64,000 nucleotides of DNA from an uncultured Collinsella sp. (lineage in GTDB: Bacteria > Actinomycetota > Coriobacteriia > Coriobacteriales > Coriobacteriaceae): assembly GCA_958408685.1 (NCBI GenBank), contig CATYLC010000010.1:12739-76738 (forward strand), in the 5' to 3' direction. The notes beneath the pieces are model-generated. The model ran no database searches. It worked only from the letters and a program-made list of their open reading frames with translations, and was not told the origin of the DNA. Positions within the stretch are counted from its first letter, which is position 1. Each line of letters starts with the position of its first letter. Below are positions 27,273 through 37,700 of this stretch, in pieces. The translations under genes were made by a program, and so were the position numbers.

Positions 27273-30200
27273 CTAGCGCCCGTCGCCACCGAGCAGTGCC
27301 AGAACATCCTCGCGCGTGAACAGTGCCGATGAGATGCCATCGCCGCCGAGCACGCTGTTAACCAGATCGCGCTTGGACTCCTGCATCTGCATAATGCGCT
27401 CCTCGATCGTGTCCTTGGCGATGAGCTTGTACACGGTCACGGTGTGCTGCTGGCCAATGCGGTGGGCGCGATCGGTCGCCTGGTCCTGCGCGGCCACGTT
27501 CCACCACGGGTCGTAGTGGATGACCACGTCGGCAGCCGTCAAATTAAGGCCAACACCGCCCGCCTTGAGCGAAATCAAGAACACCGGCACCTCGCCTGCC
27601 TGGAACTGCGCAACCATCTTGGCGCGGCTCTCCTTGGACGAAGCGCCCGTGAGCTTAAGGAAGGCGATGTCCTCCTTAGACAGGCGCTTGCCAATGATAT
27701 CGAGCATACCCGTAAACTGGCTGAACAACAGGATGCGATGCCCGCCGTCGAGTGCGCCGTGCACGAGCTCCATGCACGTATCGAGCTTGGCGCTCCCCGC
27801 CTTGTAATCCTCGTAGTGTAGACGCGGGTCGCAGCAGATCTGGCGCAGCTTGGTGAGCTCGGCGAGCACCTTGAGCTTATCTTTCTTAAACTCCCCGGCC
27901 TCGCGGTGCTGCACCTGCTGGGCGATGAGGTCTTGGTTGGCCAGGTAGAGCTTGCGCTGTTCGCCGGCAAGCTGTGCCATCACCGTATCCTCGATCTTCT
28001 CGGGCAGATCGGCCACCACATCTTCCTTGACGCGACGCAGCACAAACGGCGACACGAGCGCCTGCAGACGAGCGGCACTGTCGCCCTCGGCATGCTCGAC
28101 GGGGCTCTCAAAGCGCTTGGCAAATGAGTCGCGCGTGCCCAGAAGACCCGGCATCAAAAAGTCGAAGATACTCCAAAGCTCGGACAGGCGGTTTTCGATG
28201 GGCGTGCCCGTCAAGGCAAAGCGCACGCCGGCCGGCAGGCGCTTTGCAGCGCGAGCCACCTGGGTGAGCGGGTTTTTAATGTACTGAGCCTCGTCGAGCA
28301 CTACGCGGGCAAAGTCCTGCTCGACATATTCGTCGATGTCGCGACGCATGAGGTCATACGACGTCACGACCACGTTGTGCTCGGCGACACCGGCAATTTG
28401 CACGCGACGCTGGGCCTTGGCGCCCACGATGGCGCACACATCAATCGAGGGGGCGAAGCGCTCCAACTCGGCAGCCCAGTTGTACACGAGCGACGCGGGG
28501 CATACCACGAGCGTGGGCTTGGTGTCCCCCGCCTCCACGCGCGCCAGAATGTGCGCGATCATCTGCAGCGTTTTGCCCAGACCCATATCATCGGCCAAAA
28601 TGCCGCCAAGGCCCAGATGCTCGAGCGAGCCGAGCCACTGGTAGCCGTCGACCTGATAGCCGCGCAGTGTGGCCTTGAGCGAGACCGGCACCGTAAAGTC
28701 CATCTTGCCGAGCGTATCCAAGCGCTCGACGGTACGGCGGAACGCAGCGTCGCGATCGGCCTCAAGCGCCGGCGTGCGCGCAAGCATGCTGTCGACGAAC
28801 AGGGTACTCGACGCGGGAAGCGACACGCCGTCGAGCAGGTCGACAGCATCGACCCCCAGATCCTCGGCAAGGCCAAACGCGGCGCGCGCCCCCTCATCCA
28901 GGCGAATGATATCGCCCGACGTGAGACGCGCAAACGTCTGGTGACGCTTGTAGGAGTCGAGGTAGATGGCAAGGTCCGCAGCCGAAAGCCCGCTCGCACC
29001 CAGCTCGACGTCGAGCAAGTTGCTCTTGACGGTGGCGCGCACCGAGAGCTTGGGCGCAGGGCGGACCGAAATCTGGCGCAGGCGGTCGCTGAGCATGACC
29101 TCTCCAAGCTCGGACAGGGCAGACAGGCCCTCGGTCAGCAAGTGGAACAGGCTCTCGTCATCGCGCTCCTCAAACGCCAGGCCGCCCTCGCGGAAATCAA
29201 AGTACAGGGCAGCCGTGTCCATAACGCGAAACTCCGCCAGCGTATCGCGGGGCGGAACGCCGGGGCGTTGCTCTTCGAAAGGACTGCCCGGAGCACCAAG
29301 ACTAAAGAGATCTGCCGACCAATCGCCGTAGGCCACCGTAATCTTGCAGGTCACAAGGCCATCGTCGACGCCAATCGCCATGGCAAAACTCGGCTCGGGC
29401 GCCACGGCGTCAAGTACGGCGGGAGCGGTCAGGTCGGTGTAGTCGCGCAAGATCGGCAGCGCCATGCGGCAGAACTCGCCCACCTGGTCGGCGGCGATAT
29501 GGACCGGCGTGCGGCAGGGCAACAAGTGCGATAGGAACGGCGCCGCATGCTGGGCAAACGCCGTGTCGGTACGGCGCGCGCGGCGCGTATCGACCAGATA
29601 GGCTGCGTCGCCTGCGACAAAGCAGTACGTATCGGCCGGCAGGCGCAAGTCGTAGCTGCCTCCCGCCGCCGGTGCAATCTTGGCGGCAAGGAGCGGCGGG
29701 CGCTTAGCCGGGACTTCGCCCTCCCCCTGCGGCGACGGCTCGACTGCCACCTCGTAGGCGCGATGCGTCGTCGTTCCCCGCGACCAAGCAGGCTCAAAGG
29801 ACATGGTCCTGCCGCGCAGCAGGTCCAGCACGGACACGATGGAATGCTCGGATACCGGCAACTGACGCTCGGCGACAAAACCGTTGCGGACAAAGTCATA
29901 CGACGCCGAGCGCGGGCTCGTAATATCGCCTAGGTAGGCGACCGTCATTGCGATAAAGTCGAGCAGCTTTGTCGACACGTCATCGAAAGCCTCGGGCACA
30001 TGGGCAAACGTAAGCTTCTTGCCATAGGAGAACGTACCGCCGCGCACATAGGCATCGGCCATGCCGTCGATATCCTTAACCACGTAGGACACCGAACCGC
30101 TACGAATGCGAAACTCGAGCGCCCAGTTAAAACGATCGGCAAACAGCGGATTGTAGTACGGCACCAGCGAGGGCTCCAGCACCGCTTTGGGCGCATCGGG

Positions 30201-30746
30201 GTCAATGGTGCTGGCGAGCTTGCGACGCATGACCGCGAGCTCGTCCATGCGCGCGTCCGAAAGATCGGAAAGCGCCGCCACAAGGCTCGGGCTCGTGGGG
30301 ACGGGCGCCGGGAAGGGAAAGTTGGGGTTGACCGCAGATGCGGTGGGCGCGGAGCGCGTGGGCTGCTTGGACTGTGCGGGCGGTACTGTAAACGTGCGGA
30401 CCGGCGTGCGCAAACCCTCGACGGGCTCGGCGCCACTGGCATCCAGATACGCCAGCGCCGTGGCGATGGCGTGCTTGCACATGCCGGAATAGCGGAAGGC
30501 GGCGGGGCAATCGCAGTCGTAGTCGATAACCTCGTGCTCGTCCATGTCGAGCGCCACGTGCGTCTTGTACAGGTCGCCGCGCGAGCCGCGCACCGAGCCC
30601 TCGATGTTCACGTTTTTGGAGAAGCGCGAGCCGGAGTCCTCAAACGACAGCACGGCACCGTTGAGCATGAGCGAACGCCCCTTCATAAAGGTGCCGCTCA
30701 ACGCCGCCTCTTTGCGAAGCGCCTGCACAAACGTCCCCTGTGCCAT
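27273..30746 (-). CDS. SWIM zinc-finger SNF2-family helicase/ATPase
   Basis: 1157 residues from MAQGTFVQAL at 30746, preceded by GGAGG. The N-terminus holds a SWIM zinc finger (CDCPAAFRYSGMCKHAIA, about 65-85: CxCx...CxH) and a long bacterial SNF2-associated region. The C-terminal 480 residues are a full SNF2 ATPase: motif I DMGLGKTLQM, motif II VVLDEAQYIKN, motif III ALTGTPIENRL, motif V LKAGGVGLNLTAAD and motif VI DRAHRIGQ. Bacterial SWIM/SNF2 proteins are taken to remodel nucleoprotein complexes such as stalled RNA polymerase (cf. RapA), but the target here is unknown. dnaE lies 38 bases upstream in the same direction, and addB-addA before that. Confidence 0.94.
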   Translation of the reverse strand: MAQGTFVQALRKEAALSGTFMKGRSLMLNGAVLSFEDSGSRFSKNVNIEGSVRGSRGDLYKTHVALDMDEHEVIDYDCDCPAAFRYSGMCKHAIATALAYLDASGAEPVEGLRTPVRTFTVPPAQSKQPTRSAPTASAVNPNFPFPAPVPTSPSLVAALSDLSDARMDELAVMRRKLASTIDPDAPKAVLEPSLVPYYNPLFADRFNWALEFRIRSGSVSYVVKDIDGMADAYVRGGTFSYGKKLTFAHVPEAFDDVSTKLLDFIAMTVAYLGDITSPRSASYDFVRNGFVAERQLPVSEHSIVSVLDLLRGRTMSFEPAWSRGTTTHRAYEVAVEPSPQGEGEVPAKRPPLLAAKIAPAAGGSYDLRLPADTYCFVAGDAAYLVDTRRARRTDTAFAQHAAPFLSHLLPCRTPVHIAADQVGEFCRMALPILRDYTDLTAPAVLDAVAPEPSFAMAIGVDDGLVTCKITVAYGDWSADLFSLGAPGSPFEEQRPGVPPRDTLAEFRVMDTAALYFDFREGGLAFEERDDESLFHLLTEGLSALSELGEVMLSDRLRQISVRPAPKLSVRATVKSNLLDVELGASGLSAADLAIYLDSYKRHQTFARLTSGDIIRLDEGARAAFGLAEDLGVDAVDLLDGVSLPASSTLFVDSMLARTPALEADRDAAFRRTVERLDTLGKMDFTVPVSLKATLRGYQVDGYQWLGSLEHLGLGGILADDMGLGKTLQMIAHILARVEAGDTKPTLVVCPASLVYNWAAELERFAPSIDVCAIVGAKAQRRVQIAGVAEHNVVVTSYDLMRRDIDEYVEQDFARVVLDEAQYIKNPLTQVARAAKRLPAGVRFALTGTPIENRLSELWSIFDFLMPGLLGTRDSFAKRFESPVEHAEGDSAARLQALVSPFVLRRVKEDVVADLPEKIEDTVMAQLAGEQRKLYLANQDLIAQQVQHREAGEFKKDKLKVLAELTKLRQICCDPRLHYEDYKAGSAKLDTCMELVHGALDGGHRILLFSQFTGMLDIIGKRLSKEDIAFLKLTGASSKESRAKMVAQFQAGEVPVFLISLKAGGVGLNLTAADVVIHYDPWWNVAAQDQATDRAHRIGQQHTVTVYKLIAKDTIEERIMQMQESKRDLVNSVLGGDGISSALFTREDVLALLGGDGR

Positions 30747-30784
30747 CACTTCCTCCAATCTCGCGCGGACCAGCAAGGTCGCCC

Positions 30785-33700
30785 TTAGATCACCGTCACG
30801 CGACCCTGGTTACCCACGATGGCTTTTGCCTCTGCCAACAGCGGAATCGAGCGTGCGTTGACCTTGGCCGGCACCTCGGCACGCAGCACACGCCCGTCCA
30901 CCTGCTCGATAAAGATCTCCACGCGGTCGCCGCCCGGGTTGGCGGTAAGCACCGTGGCAAGACGCGCCATATTGCCCTGACTAAAGCGGCTGTTGGGCAC
31001 CATGACCTCAAACACCTTGGGCTTGTTGTTCTCCTCGTTGAGCTCCAGCGGCACGATCTCCTGCGCGATGATCTGGTCGCCGCGGTCCGAGCGCTCGAGC
31101 TTGCCCTTAATGCGCACAAACGCATCGGACAGCTGCGCGCCGGTCTCGGGATCGACCTCGCCGTACAGGTACCCCTCGGCCTCCTTGTAGGTCTTGGGGA
31201 ACACCACGACCGTGGCCTCACCTTCCATGTCCTCGAGCTGCACGATGCCCATGGGGTCGCCGTTTTTGGTCACGCGCTTGGACACGCTCGAGACCATACC
31301 GGCCCACCACAGCGCCTTGCCCTCGGGAATCTCCTGGTTGATGGTACCGCCCGTGGGGTTCTGCACTTCGTAGCCGGTGTCGATCTGCGAGAACGAGAAG
31401 TCACGCGCCTTGGCTAGCGCATACTCAAACGGGCGCAGCGGGTGGTCCGAGACATAGATGCCCAGAACCTCCTTCTCCTGGCTCAACTTGAGGTGGCGGT
31501 CCCACTCTTGACCATCCGGATCGGGCACGCTCACCTCAAAGCCCGAGCCCTCAACATCACCAAACATATCGAAGAACGACGTCTGGCCGCTCGCACGATC
31601 TTTCTGGCGCTTTACCGCGGCATCGATGATGTTCTCGGGGTTGTTCTTGTCCACAAAATGCATCATCTGGCGACGCGGATACCCCGTGGAGTCGAAGGCG
31701 CCTGCCTTGATGAGCGATTCGATCACGCGACGGTTTGCCTGGCTGGAGTCCACGCGCTCGACAAAGTCGTGCAGCGTCTTAAACGGGCCGCCTGCCTCGC
31801 GCTCGGCGATAATCGCCTGCGCCACGCCGGTGCCCACGCCGCGGATGCCGGCCAGACCAAAGCGCACGCCCTCCTTGGTAGCCGTGAACTCGGTACCGGA
31901 CTCGTTGACATCTGGCGACAGCACGGGGATGCCGTCGTGACGGCACGCCGAGACGTAGTGAACGATCTTGTCGGTTTTGCCCGTATAGGACGTCAGAACG
32001 GCCGCCATGTACTCGTGCGGATAATGCGCCTTGAGCCACGCCGTCTGCATAACCAGGATGGCGTAGCCGGCGGAGTGCGACTTGTTAAAGGCGTAGGACG
32101 CGAACTCGAGAACATCGTCCCAAATCTTCTGGGCGACCTCGCGCGTGTAGTTGTTCTTGATAGCGCCGTTCATCCAGTGGTCGTAGGTGGTCTCGTCCGA
32201 GCCATCCTCCCAGTGGAGCACCGTCGACGTGAGCAGTTTGATCTTTTTCTTAGCCACGGGCTTACGGATACGCGAGTCTGATTCACCCTTGGAGAAGCCG
32301 CACATCTCGACGGAGATGAGCATAACCTGCTCCTGGTAGACCATGGTGCCGTAGGTTTCGCCCAGGATGTCGTCCAGGCGGTCGTCGTAGGAGACGGCCG
32401 GCTCCTTGCCGTTCATACGGTTGATGTAGGACGAGACCATGCCGGCGCCCAACGGGCCCGGGCGGTACAGGGCGATCAATGCCACGACGTGTTTGTACTC
32501 GGTGGGCTTCATGTTCTTGATCGTGGCCGTCATGCCGGCGGACTCGACCTGGAAGACGCCGGCGGTGTGGCCGGAGCCCATGAGCTTAAAGATCTCGGGA
32601 TCGTCAAAGGGGATCTCTTCCTCTTTGATGTCGATGCCGAAGTTCTTTTTGATGTTGGCCTTGGCCTTGGAGATAACCGTCAGCGTGCGCAGGCCCAAGA
32701 AGTCCATCTTGAGCAGGCCCATGTCGGCAACGGTATGACCCTCGTACTGGGTAATCTCGACGCCGCCCTTGGTATCGAGCTTGGTGGGTACGTGCTCGTT
32801 GACGGGATCGCGGCAGATCAGAACGGCGCACGCGTGCACGCCCTCGCCACGGGTGAGGCCCTCGATCGAGAGCGCCGTGTCGATGATGCGGCGGGCGTCG
32901 TCATCCTTTTTATAGGCCTCGGCAAAGTCGGGGTTAAACAGATCCTCTTTGCCGGGTTGCTTTTCGAGCACCTGCTTGAGCTTGACCTTAGGGTCGCTCG
33001 AGACCATCTTGGACAGGCGCTGGCCCATGTAGACCGGATAGTCCAGCACGCGCGCGGCGTCGTTGATGGCCTGCTTGGCCTTAATGGTCGAGTAGGTGAT
33101 GACGTGGGTGACCTTCTCGGGGCCGTAGAGCTGGCGAACGTGCTCCACGACCTCGAGGCGCCGCTCATCGTCGAAGTCCATATCGATATCGGGCATCTCG
33201 GTACGCTGCGGGGACAGGAACCTCTCGAACATCAGGCCGTTCTCGAGCGGGTCGAACGCGGTGATGTTCATGGCGTAGGCGACGATAGCGCCAGCGGCCG
33301 AGCCACGACCGGGGCCGACGCCGATGCCGTTGTCCTTGGCCCATTGCACGTACTCGGCAACGATCAAAAAGTAGGCGGCAAAGCCCTTGTCGCAGATGAC
33401 CTTGTATTCGTACTCAAAGCGCTCTTTGATGTTGACGCCACCGATCTCGCGCGTGGCCCAGTCGTCACCATAGTGCTGGCGCAGGCCCTTCTCGCACTCG
33501 CGGCGGAACTGGCTCTCGTGCGTCTCGCCGGGATCGAGCAACGGGAAGCGCGGCAGGATGATGGAGTCCCAGTCGAGCTCGACGTAGCACTTGTCGGCGA
33601 TCTCGATCGTGTTATCGCAGGCCTCGGGGCAATACGGGAACATCGCCCGCATCTCCTCCTCGGTCTTCATGTAAAACTCCGAGCCGGTCATGCGCATGCG

Positions 33701-34588
33701 GTTGGGGTCGTCAACCTTGGCGTTCATGCCGATGCACATGATGACGTCCTGCACGGGCGCGTCCTCGCGGCGCAGGTAGTGGAAGTCGTTGGTAGCGATG
33801 ACCTTGACGCCCACCTGTTTGGCAATGTCGATGAGCGTGCGGTCCATCTGCTCGTCGGTCAGGCCGTTGTCGGTGGTGATGCCGTGTTCCTGGATCTCGA
33901 TGTAGAAGTCGCCGGGCTCGAAGGTGTCACGGAAGGTCTCGGCCCACTTGATGGCGCCTTCCATGTCGCCGCGGTCGATGTACTTGGGGATGATGCCCGC
34001 GATGCAGGCGCTCGTGCAGATCATGCCCTTGGCGTGGCGGCGCAGGTTGTCGAGCGTCACACGCGGCTTGTAGTAAAAGCCCTGCACGGCGGCCTCGGAG
34101 ACCGTCTGCATCAGGTTGACGTAGCCCTCCTGGTCCTTGGCCAGAAGGATCATGTGGTAGAGCTCGGGCTTGTGGTCGCGGGCGAGCGTCTCGTCCGGCG
34201 TAAAGTAGACCTCGCAGCCAAAGATGGGCTTGATGACCAGGGGCGGCTTGAGCTCGTCGATGTTGCCCTTCTCGTCCCACATGGCCATGTCCTTCACATA
34301 CTGGGCATGCTCGCGCGGGTTTTCCTCGGGATCGGGCTCCACCAGCTCGTCGCGGCGGTCCTTTTCCAGGAAGGCCTTGTCGTGGCTCCAGGTTTTGTAC
34401 TCGGGCGTGTTGTGGTTGACGGCGTCGCAGGCCAGCGCCAGGTCGGGCACGCCATACATGTAGCCGTGGTCGGTAATGGCCACGGCGGGCATGCCCAGCT
34501 CAACGGCACGGTTGACCATATCCTGGATACGGGTTGCGCCGTCGAGCATGGAGAAAACAGTGTGATTGTGCAGATGGACGAATGCCAT
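30785..34588 (-). CDS. dnaE: DNA polymerase III alpha subunit
   Basis: 1267 residues starting MAFVHLHNHTVFSMLDG, with GGAG upstream. This is the replicative polymerase catalytic subunit. The PHP domain (about 1-280) keeps the metal-binding histidines (HLHNH, TDHG), suggesting a possible proofreading role. The palm Asp residues lie in PDIDMDFDDERR, followed by the fingers, the tandem helix-hairpin-helix (GIRGVGTGVAQAI) and a C-terminal OB fold (about 1000-1230). The length is a little over the usual 1150-1190. The upstream 176 bases to addA hold a long hairpin repeat. Confidence 0.97.
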   Translation of the reverse strand: MAFVHLHNHTVFSMLDGATRIQDMVNRAVELGMPAVAITDHGYMYGVPDLALACDAVNHNTPEYKTWSHDKAFLEKDRRDELVEPDPEENPREHAQYVKDMAMWDEKGNIDELKPPLVIKPIFGCEVYFTPDETLARDHKPELYHMILLAKDQEGYVNLMQTVSEAAVQGFYYKPRVTLDNLRRHAKGMICTSACIAGIIPKYIDRGDMEGAIKWAETFRDTFEPGDFYIEIQEHGITTDNGLTDEQMDRTLIDIAKQVGVKVIATNDFHYLRREDAPVQDVIMCIGMNAKVDDPNRMRMTGSEFYMKTEEEMRAMFPYCPEACDNTIEIADKCYVELDWDSIILPRFPLLDPGETHESQFRRECEKGLRQHYGDDWATREIGGVNIKERFEYEYKVICDKGFAAYFLIVAEYVQWAKDNGIGVGPGRGSAAGAIVAYAMNITAFDPLENGLMFERFLSPQRTEMPDIDMDFDDERRLEVVEHVRQLYGPEKVTHVITYSTIKAKQAINDAARVLDYPVYMGQRLSKMVSSDPKVKLKQVLEKQPGKEDLFNPDFAEAYKKDDDARRIIDTALSIEGLTRGEGVHACAVLICRDPVNEHVPTKLDTKGGVEITQYEGHTVADMGLLKMDFLGLRTLTVISKAKANIKKNFGIDIKEEEIPFDDPEIFKLMGSGHTAGVFQVESAGMTATIKNMKPTEYKHVVALIALYRPGPLGAGMVSSYINRMNGKEPAVSYDDRLDDILGETYGTMVYQEQVMLISVEMCGFSKGESDSRIRKPVAKKKIKLLTSTVLHWEDGSDETTYDHWMNGAIKNNYTREVAQKIWDDVLEFASYAFNKSHSAGYAILVMQTAWLKAHYPHEYMAAVLTSYTGKTDKIVHYVSACRHDGIPVLSPDVNESGTEFTATKEGVRFGLAGIRGVGTGVAQAIIAEREAGGPFKTLHDFVERVDSSQANRRVIESLIKAGAFDSTGYPRRQMMHFVDKNNPENIIDAAVKRQKDRASGQTSFFDMFGDVEGSGFEVSVPDPDGQEWDRHLKLSQEKEVLGIYVSDHPLRPFEYALAKARDFSFSQIDTGYEVQNPTGGTINQEIPEGKALWWAGMVSSVSKRVTKNGDPMGIVQLEDMEGEATVVVFPKTYKEAEGYLYGEVDPETGAQLSDAFVRIKGKLERSDRGDQIIAQEIVPLELNEENNKPKVFEVMVPNSRFSQGNMARLATVLTANPGGDRVEIFIEQVDGRVLRAEVPAKVNARSIPLLAEAKAIVGNQGRVTVI

Positions 34589-34689
34589 GTGATGAGCTCC
34601 GATGCGGGTTCGTGTTCTGACTGAACGATTTTACCGCACGGCGCGGACGGCACCCGAACCTAGCCAAACCAACACGGCTCCTCTTGCAG

Positions 34690-34752
34690 TTGCGGTGAAA
34701 TGCGGACTGTTTGGCGGCTTTTTTGGCCAAAACAGTCCGTATTCCACCGCAA
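34690..34752. repeat. Long hairpin repeat, copy 1
   Basis: Arms 34690-34712 and 34730-34752 are 23-base inverted repeats with two mismatches (left arm begins TTGCGGTGAAATGCGGACTG). The stem is almost the same as the hairpin at 45732-45794. It lies 12 bases after the addA stop and may end transcription, although there is no T-run at either side. Confidence 0.75.
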
Positions 34753-34764
34753 GTTATCTGAGGG

Positions 34765-37700
34765 CTAGAGATTGTAGGTGACTACTTGAGGTTCGGCGGG
34801 TTCGACGAAGATGGCTGGATTCGTCTGCTCCACGCGAACGAACTTGACCGTCACCGCCTCAACGCCCGCCTTGTGCAACACGTCGGCGTAGACGCGCGCC
34901 TGCAGGGCGTGCTTCTCGAGCAGCTGTTCCGGCGTCTCATCCGGCGTGCCACCCGTCTTGTAATCAATGACCAGGGCGCGCGACGGATCGGCCGGGTCGG
35001 TGGCCAGTGCATCGATGGCGCCTTCGGCATATGCACCGTAGCGGGCGATGTCCTCGTCCTCGCAGCCCAGCGAAAAGAACGGCACCTCGGCGCGAACGCA
35101 CGGCCACGCGAGCAGGTCGGCACGAACAGCCGACTTGAGCCAGCGGTTCAGGGCAACGTCGAAGCGTTCGCGCTGCTCCGGCGTCAGGCGCCACAGACGC
35201 GCCAGTGCATCGGCGCGCGCAGCGGGCAACGCGTCGGCACCCATCTCGATGAGCCACTGGCAGGCGGCGTGGAACGCCGAGCCCAGCGCCATGGGGTTGC
35301 CGGCGGGCTCAACGACGGCCACGTCCGCATCGGCCATCTCCGAGCCATCCGACTCTGCATCATCGCCAGCCTCGTCCATGGGCACGTGCGCCTCGGCGGC
35401 ACGGTCCTCGGACTCGGCATGCAGCGCCGCGGCAATTGACGAGTAGCTGTACGAATCGCGCTCCGGATACGGGCAGGTGCCCATGCGCACGCCCACCGCC
35501 TGGGGATACACGAGCTCAAACGCATCGGGCTCGGGGTCGGCAGGACCGGGAACGGCGGCGCGGGCATCTGCACCGGCACCCTCCGGCTCCGCATCGCCGC
35601 GGACAAGCCTGCCCTCGGCATCCAGCGAAGCGTTTGCCTCAAACGCCTGCTCGCCAAAGGTAAAGTCCGTGAGCGAAATGAGCTCGTAGTCGCCCGGCTG
35701 GGAGTTGTCGAACACCAGGCGGTCGCTATCGAGCTGCGGCGTGTCCAGAGCGTCGGTCGGCAAAATACGGCGCAGCACGTCGTAGGTCAGATCCGTCTCG
35801 ACATCGAAGGTCGGCGCCGTCACCTTGCCACGGCTCACACCGGCATCCATCGCCAGAATGACCAGCTCGCGTGCTCGCGTCATGGCGACATAGAGCAGGC
35901 GGGCCCGCTCCTCGAGCGAGAGCTGCAGGTCGTCGTTGCGCAGGCGAGCAAATGCCTCGGCGGGAGAACCCGTCGCACAAACGTCCTCCATGAGCTCCGG
36001 CGGCAGCCACAGCGACGTGCCCTTGCCCTTAAACGCATGCTCAAACTGCTTTTTGACGTCGTCGCCCTTCACAAAGGTTCCGTCGGCGAGCTTAACGCCG
36101 TCGAAGCGTGCCGGCAGTGCCACGACCTGCGCTCCGCCATCGACGCGACCCATCTGTGCCGCACCCGAGGACTTACGCACGCCAAAGCACTCGGCGACCG
36201 CCACGACCGGATATTCCAGACCCTTGGAGGCATGCACCGTCATGATGCGTACCGCGCCGTCACCCTCCTCGTTGAGCGCGCCCGGGGCCTCCTTGCCCGC
36301 CAAGAAGCGGTCGAAGGCCAGCGCGATGGAACGCGGCGAGTTGCCGAACTCGGCCTCAGCCTCAGCCACGGCGTCGAGCGCCTTGAGCACGTTGGCGGCA
36401 ATGGCCTTGCCCTCGGGGCCGCGCTGCGCCAGGCGCACAAACCAGCCGGAGGCGTTGACCACGTCGCGCGCGATGGCGGCGAACGAATCGCGGCCCGCGC
36501 GACGAAGCGCATACCGCAGCACCTCGCGGGCGCGCTTCACAAGCGGCAAGTCTTGCAAACCCGGCACGTCGGAATCGCTCATGATGCCCATGTCGATATT
36601 CCGGCGCGAGGTCTCCCCTGTCTCGCTATCGAGCTTGGTCGCCAGCGCCAGGAACTCCTGAGCGCCGAGCGCAAACATCGGCGAGGCGAGCAGCGGCATA
36701 AGGCCCCGCGCCGTATCGGCCGGATTGGCGAGCGCACAAACCAGGGCGCGCACCGTCTGCACCTCGGCTGCTTGGGCAAAGACCGAGCCGCCCGCGATGA
36801 CGCAGTCGAGCCCCTGATCGCGGAAGGCCTGGGCGTAGACGTCGGCGTTGGTCATGCGGCCCAGCAGCAGTACCATGCCGCCCTGGGGCTGGCCGGCATC
36901 GGCAAGCGCGCGGAAGCGCTCGGCGATCGCACGGGCCTTGGCCTGTGTGCGCTCCTGCATACTACCGCCGGCAACAAAGAGGGCCTGGCGGCGCGAGGCG
37001 TCCGCCACCAGCGTGTCCTTGCGGCCGTCGCTCGCCTCAAGATCCAAAAAGCCCTGCATCAGGCCGCCGTCATCGCCGTCGAAGACGCGCGCCACGTAAC
37101 GCAGCACCTCGTCATGGCTGCGGAAGTTGCGCACGAGTTTAACGAGTTCGCCGGCAGGGGCATCGGCCACGGCAGTCGCCTCGGACGCGGCAGACGAGCC
37201 CACCTTGCGCTCCTGGCGGCGAAACACCTCGACCTCGGCGCCACGGAAGCGGTAGATCGACTGCTGCGCATCGCCCACGGTGCACAGCGCGCGCTCCCCC
37301 GCGCCCGTCAGATAGCGAATCAAATCGACCTGCATCTGATCGGTATCCTGGAACTCATCGATCATGACCATCTTAAAGCGGCCCTCGTACGCAGCACGGA
37401 TGGCTGGGTAATCGCGCAGGGCCTCGTAGGCCATACGCAGCAGGTCGTTATTATCGAGGGCGGACTGGGCAGCCTTCAATGCGCGATACTCGGCCTCGAC
37501 GGAACGGGCCAGGCCCACCAGCGCATCGAGCGCCGGGCCACCGCAGGCAAGCACGATATTGATAAACGCATCGGCGGCCTCGGCCTTGAGCAGCTCGACC
37601 TGCTCCTTGGGGAATGCCTTGCTCGCGCGCGGCATGGTGCACGACATCATGAGTCGCGCCGCATCCTCCATGGTTTTGCCACTCGCCTCAAACGCGTCGA

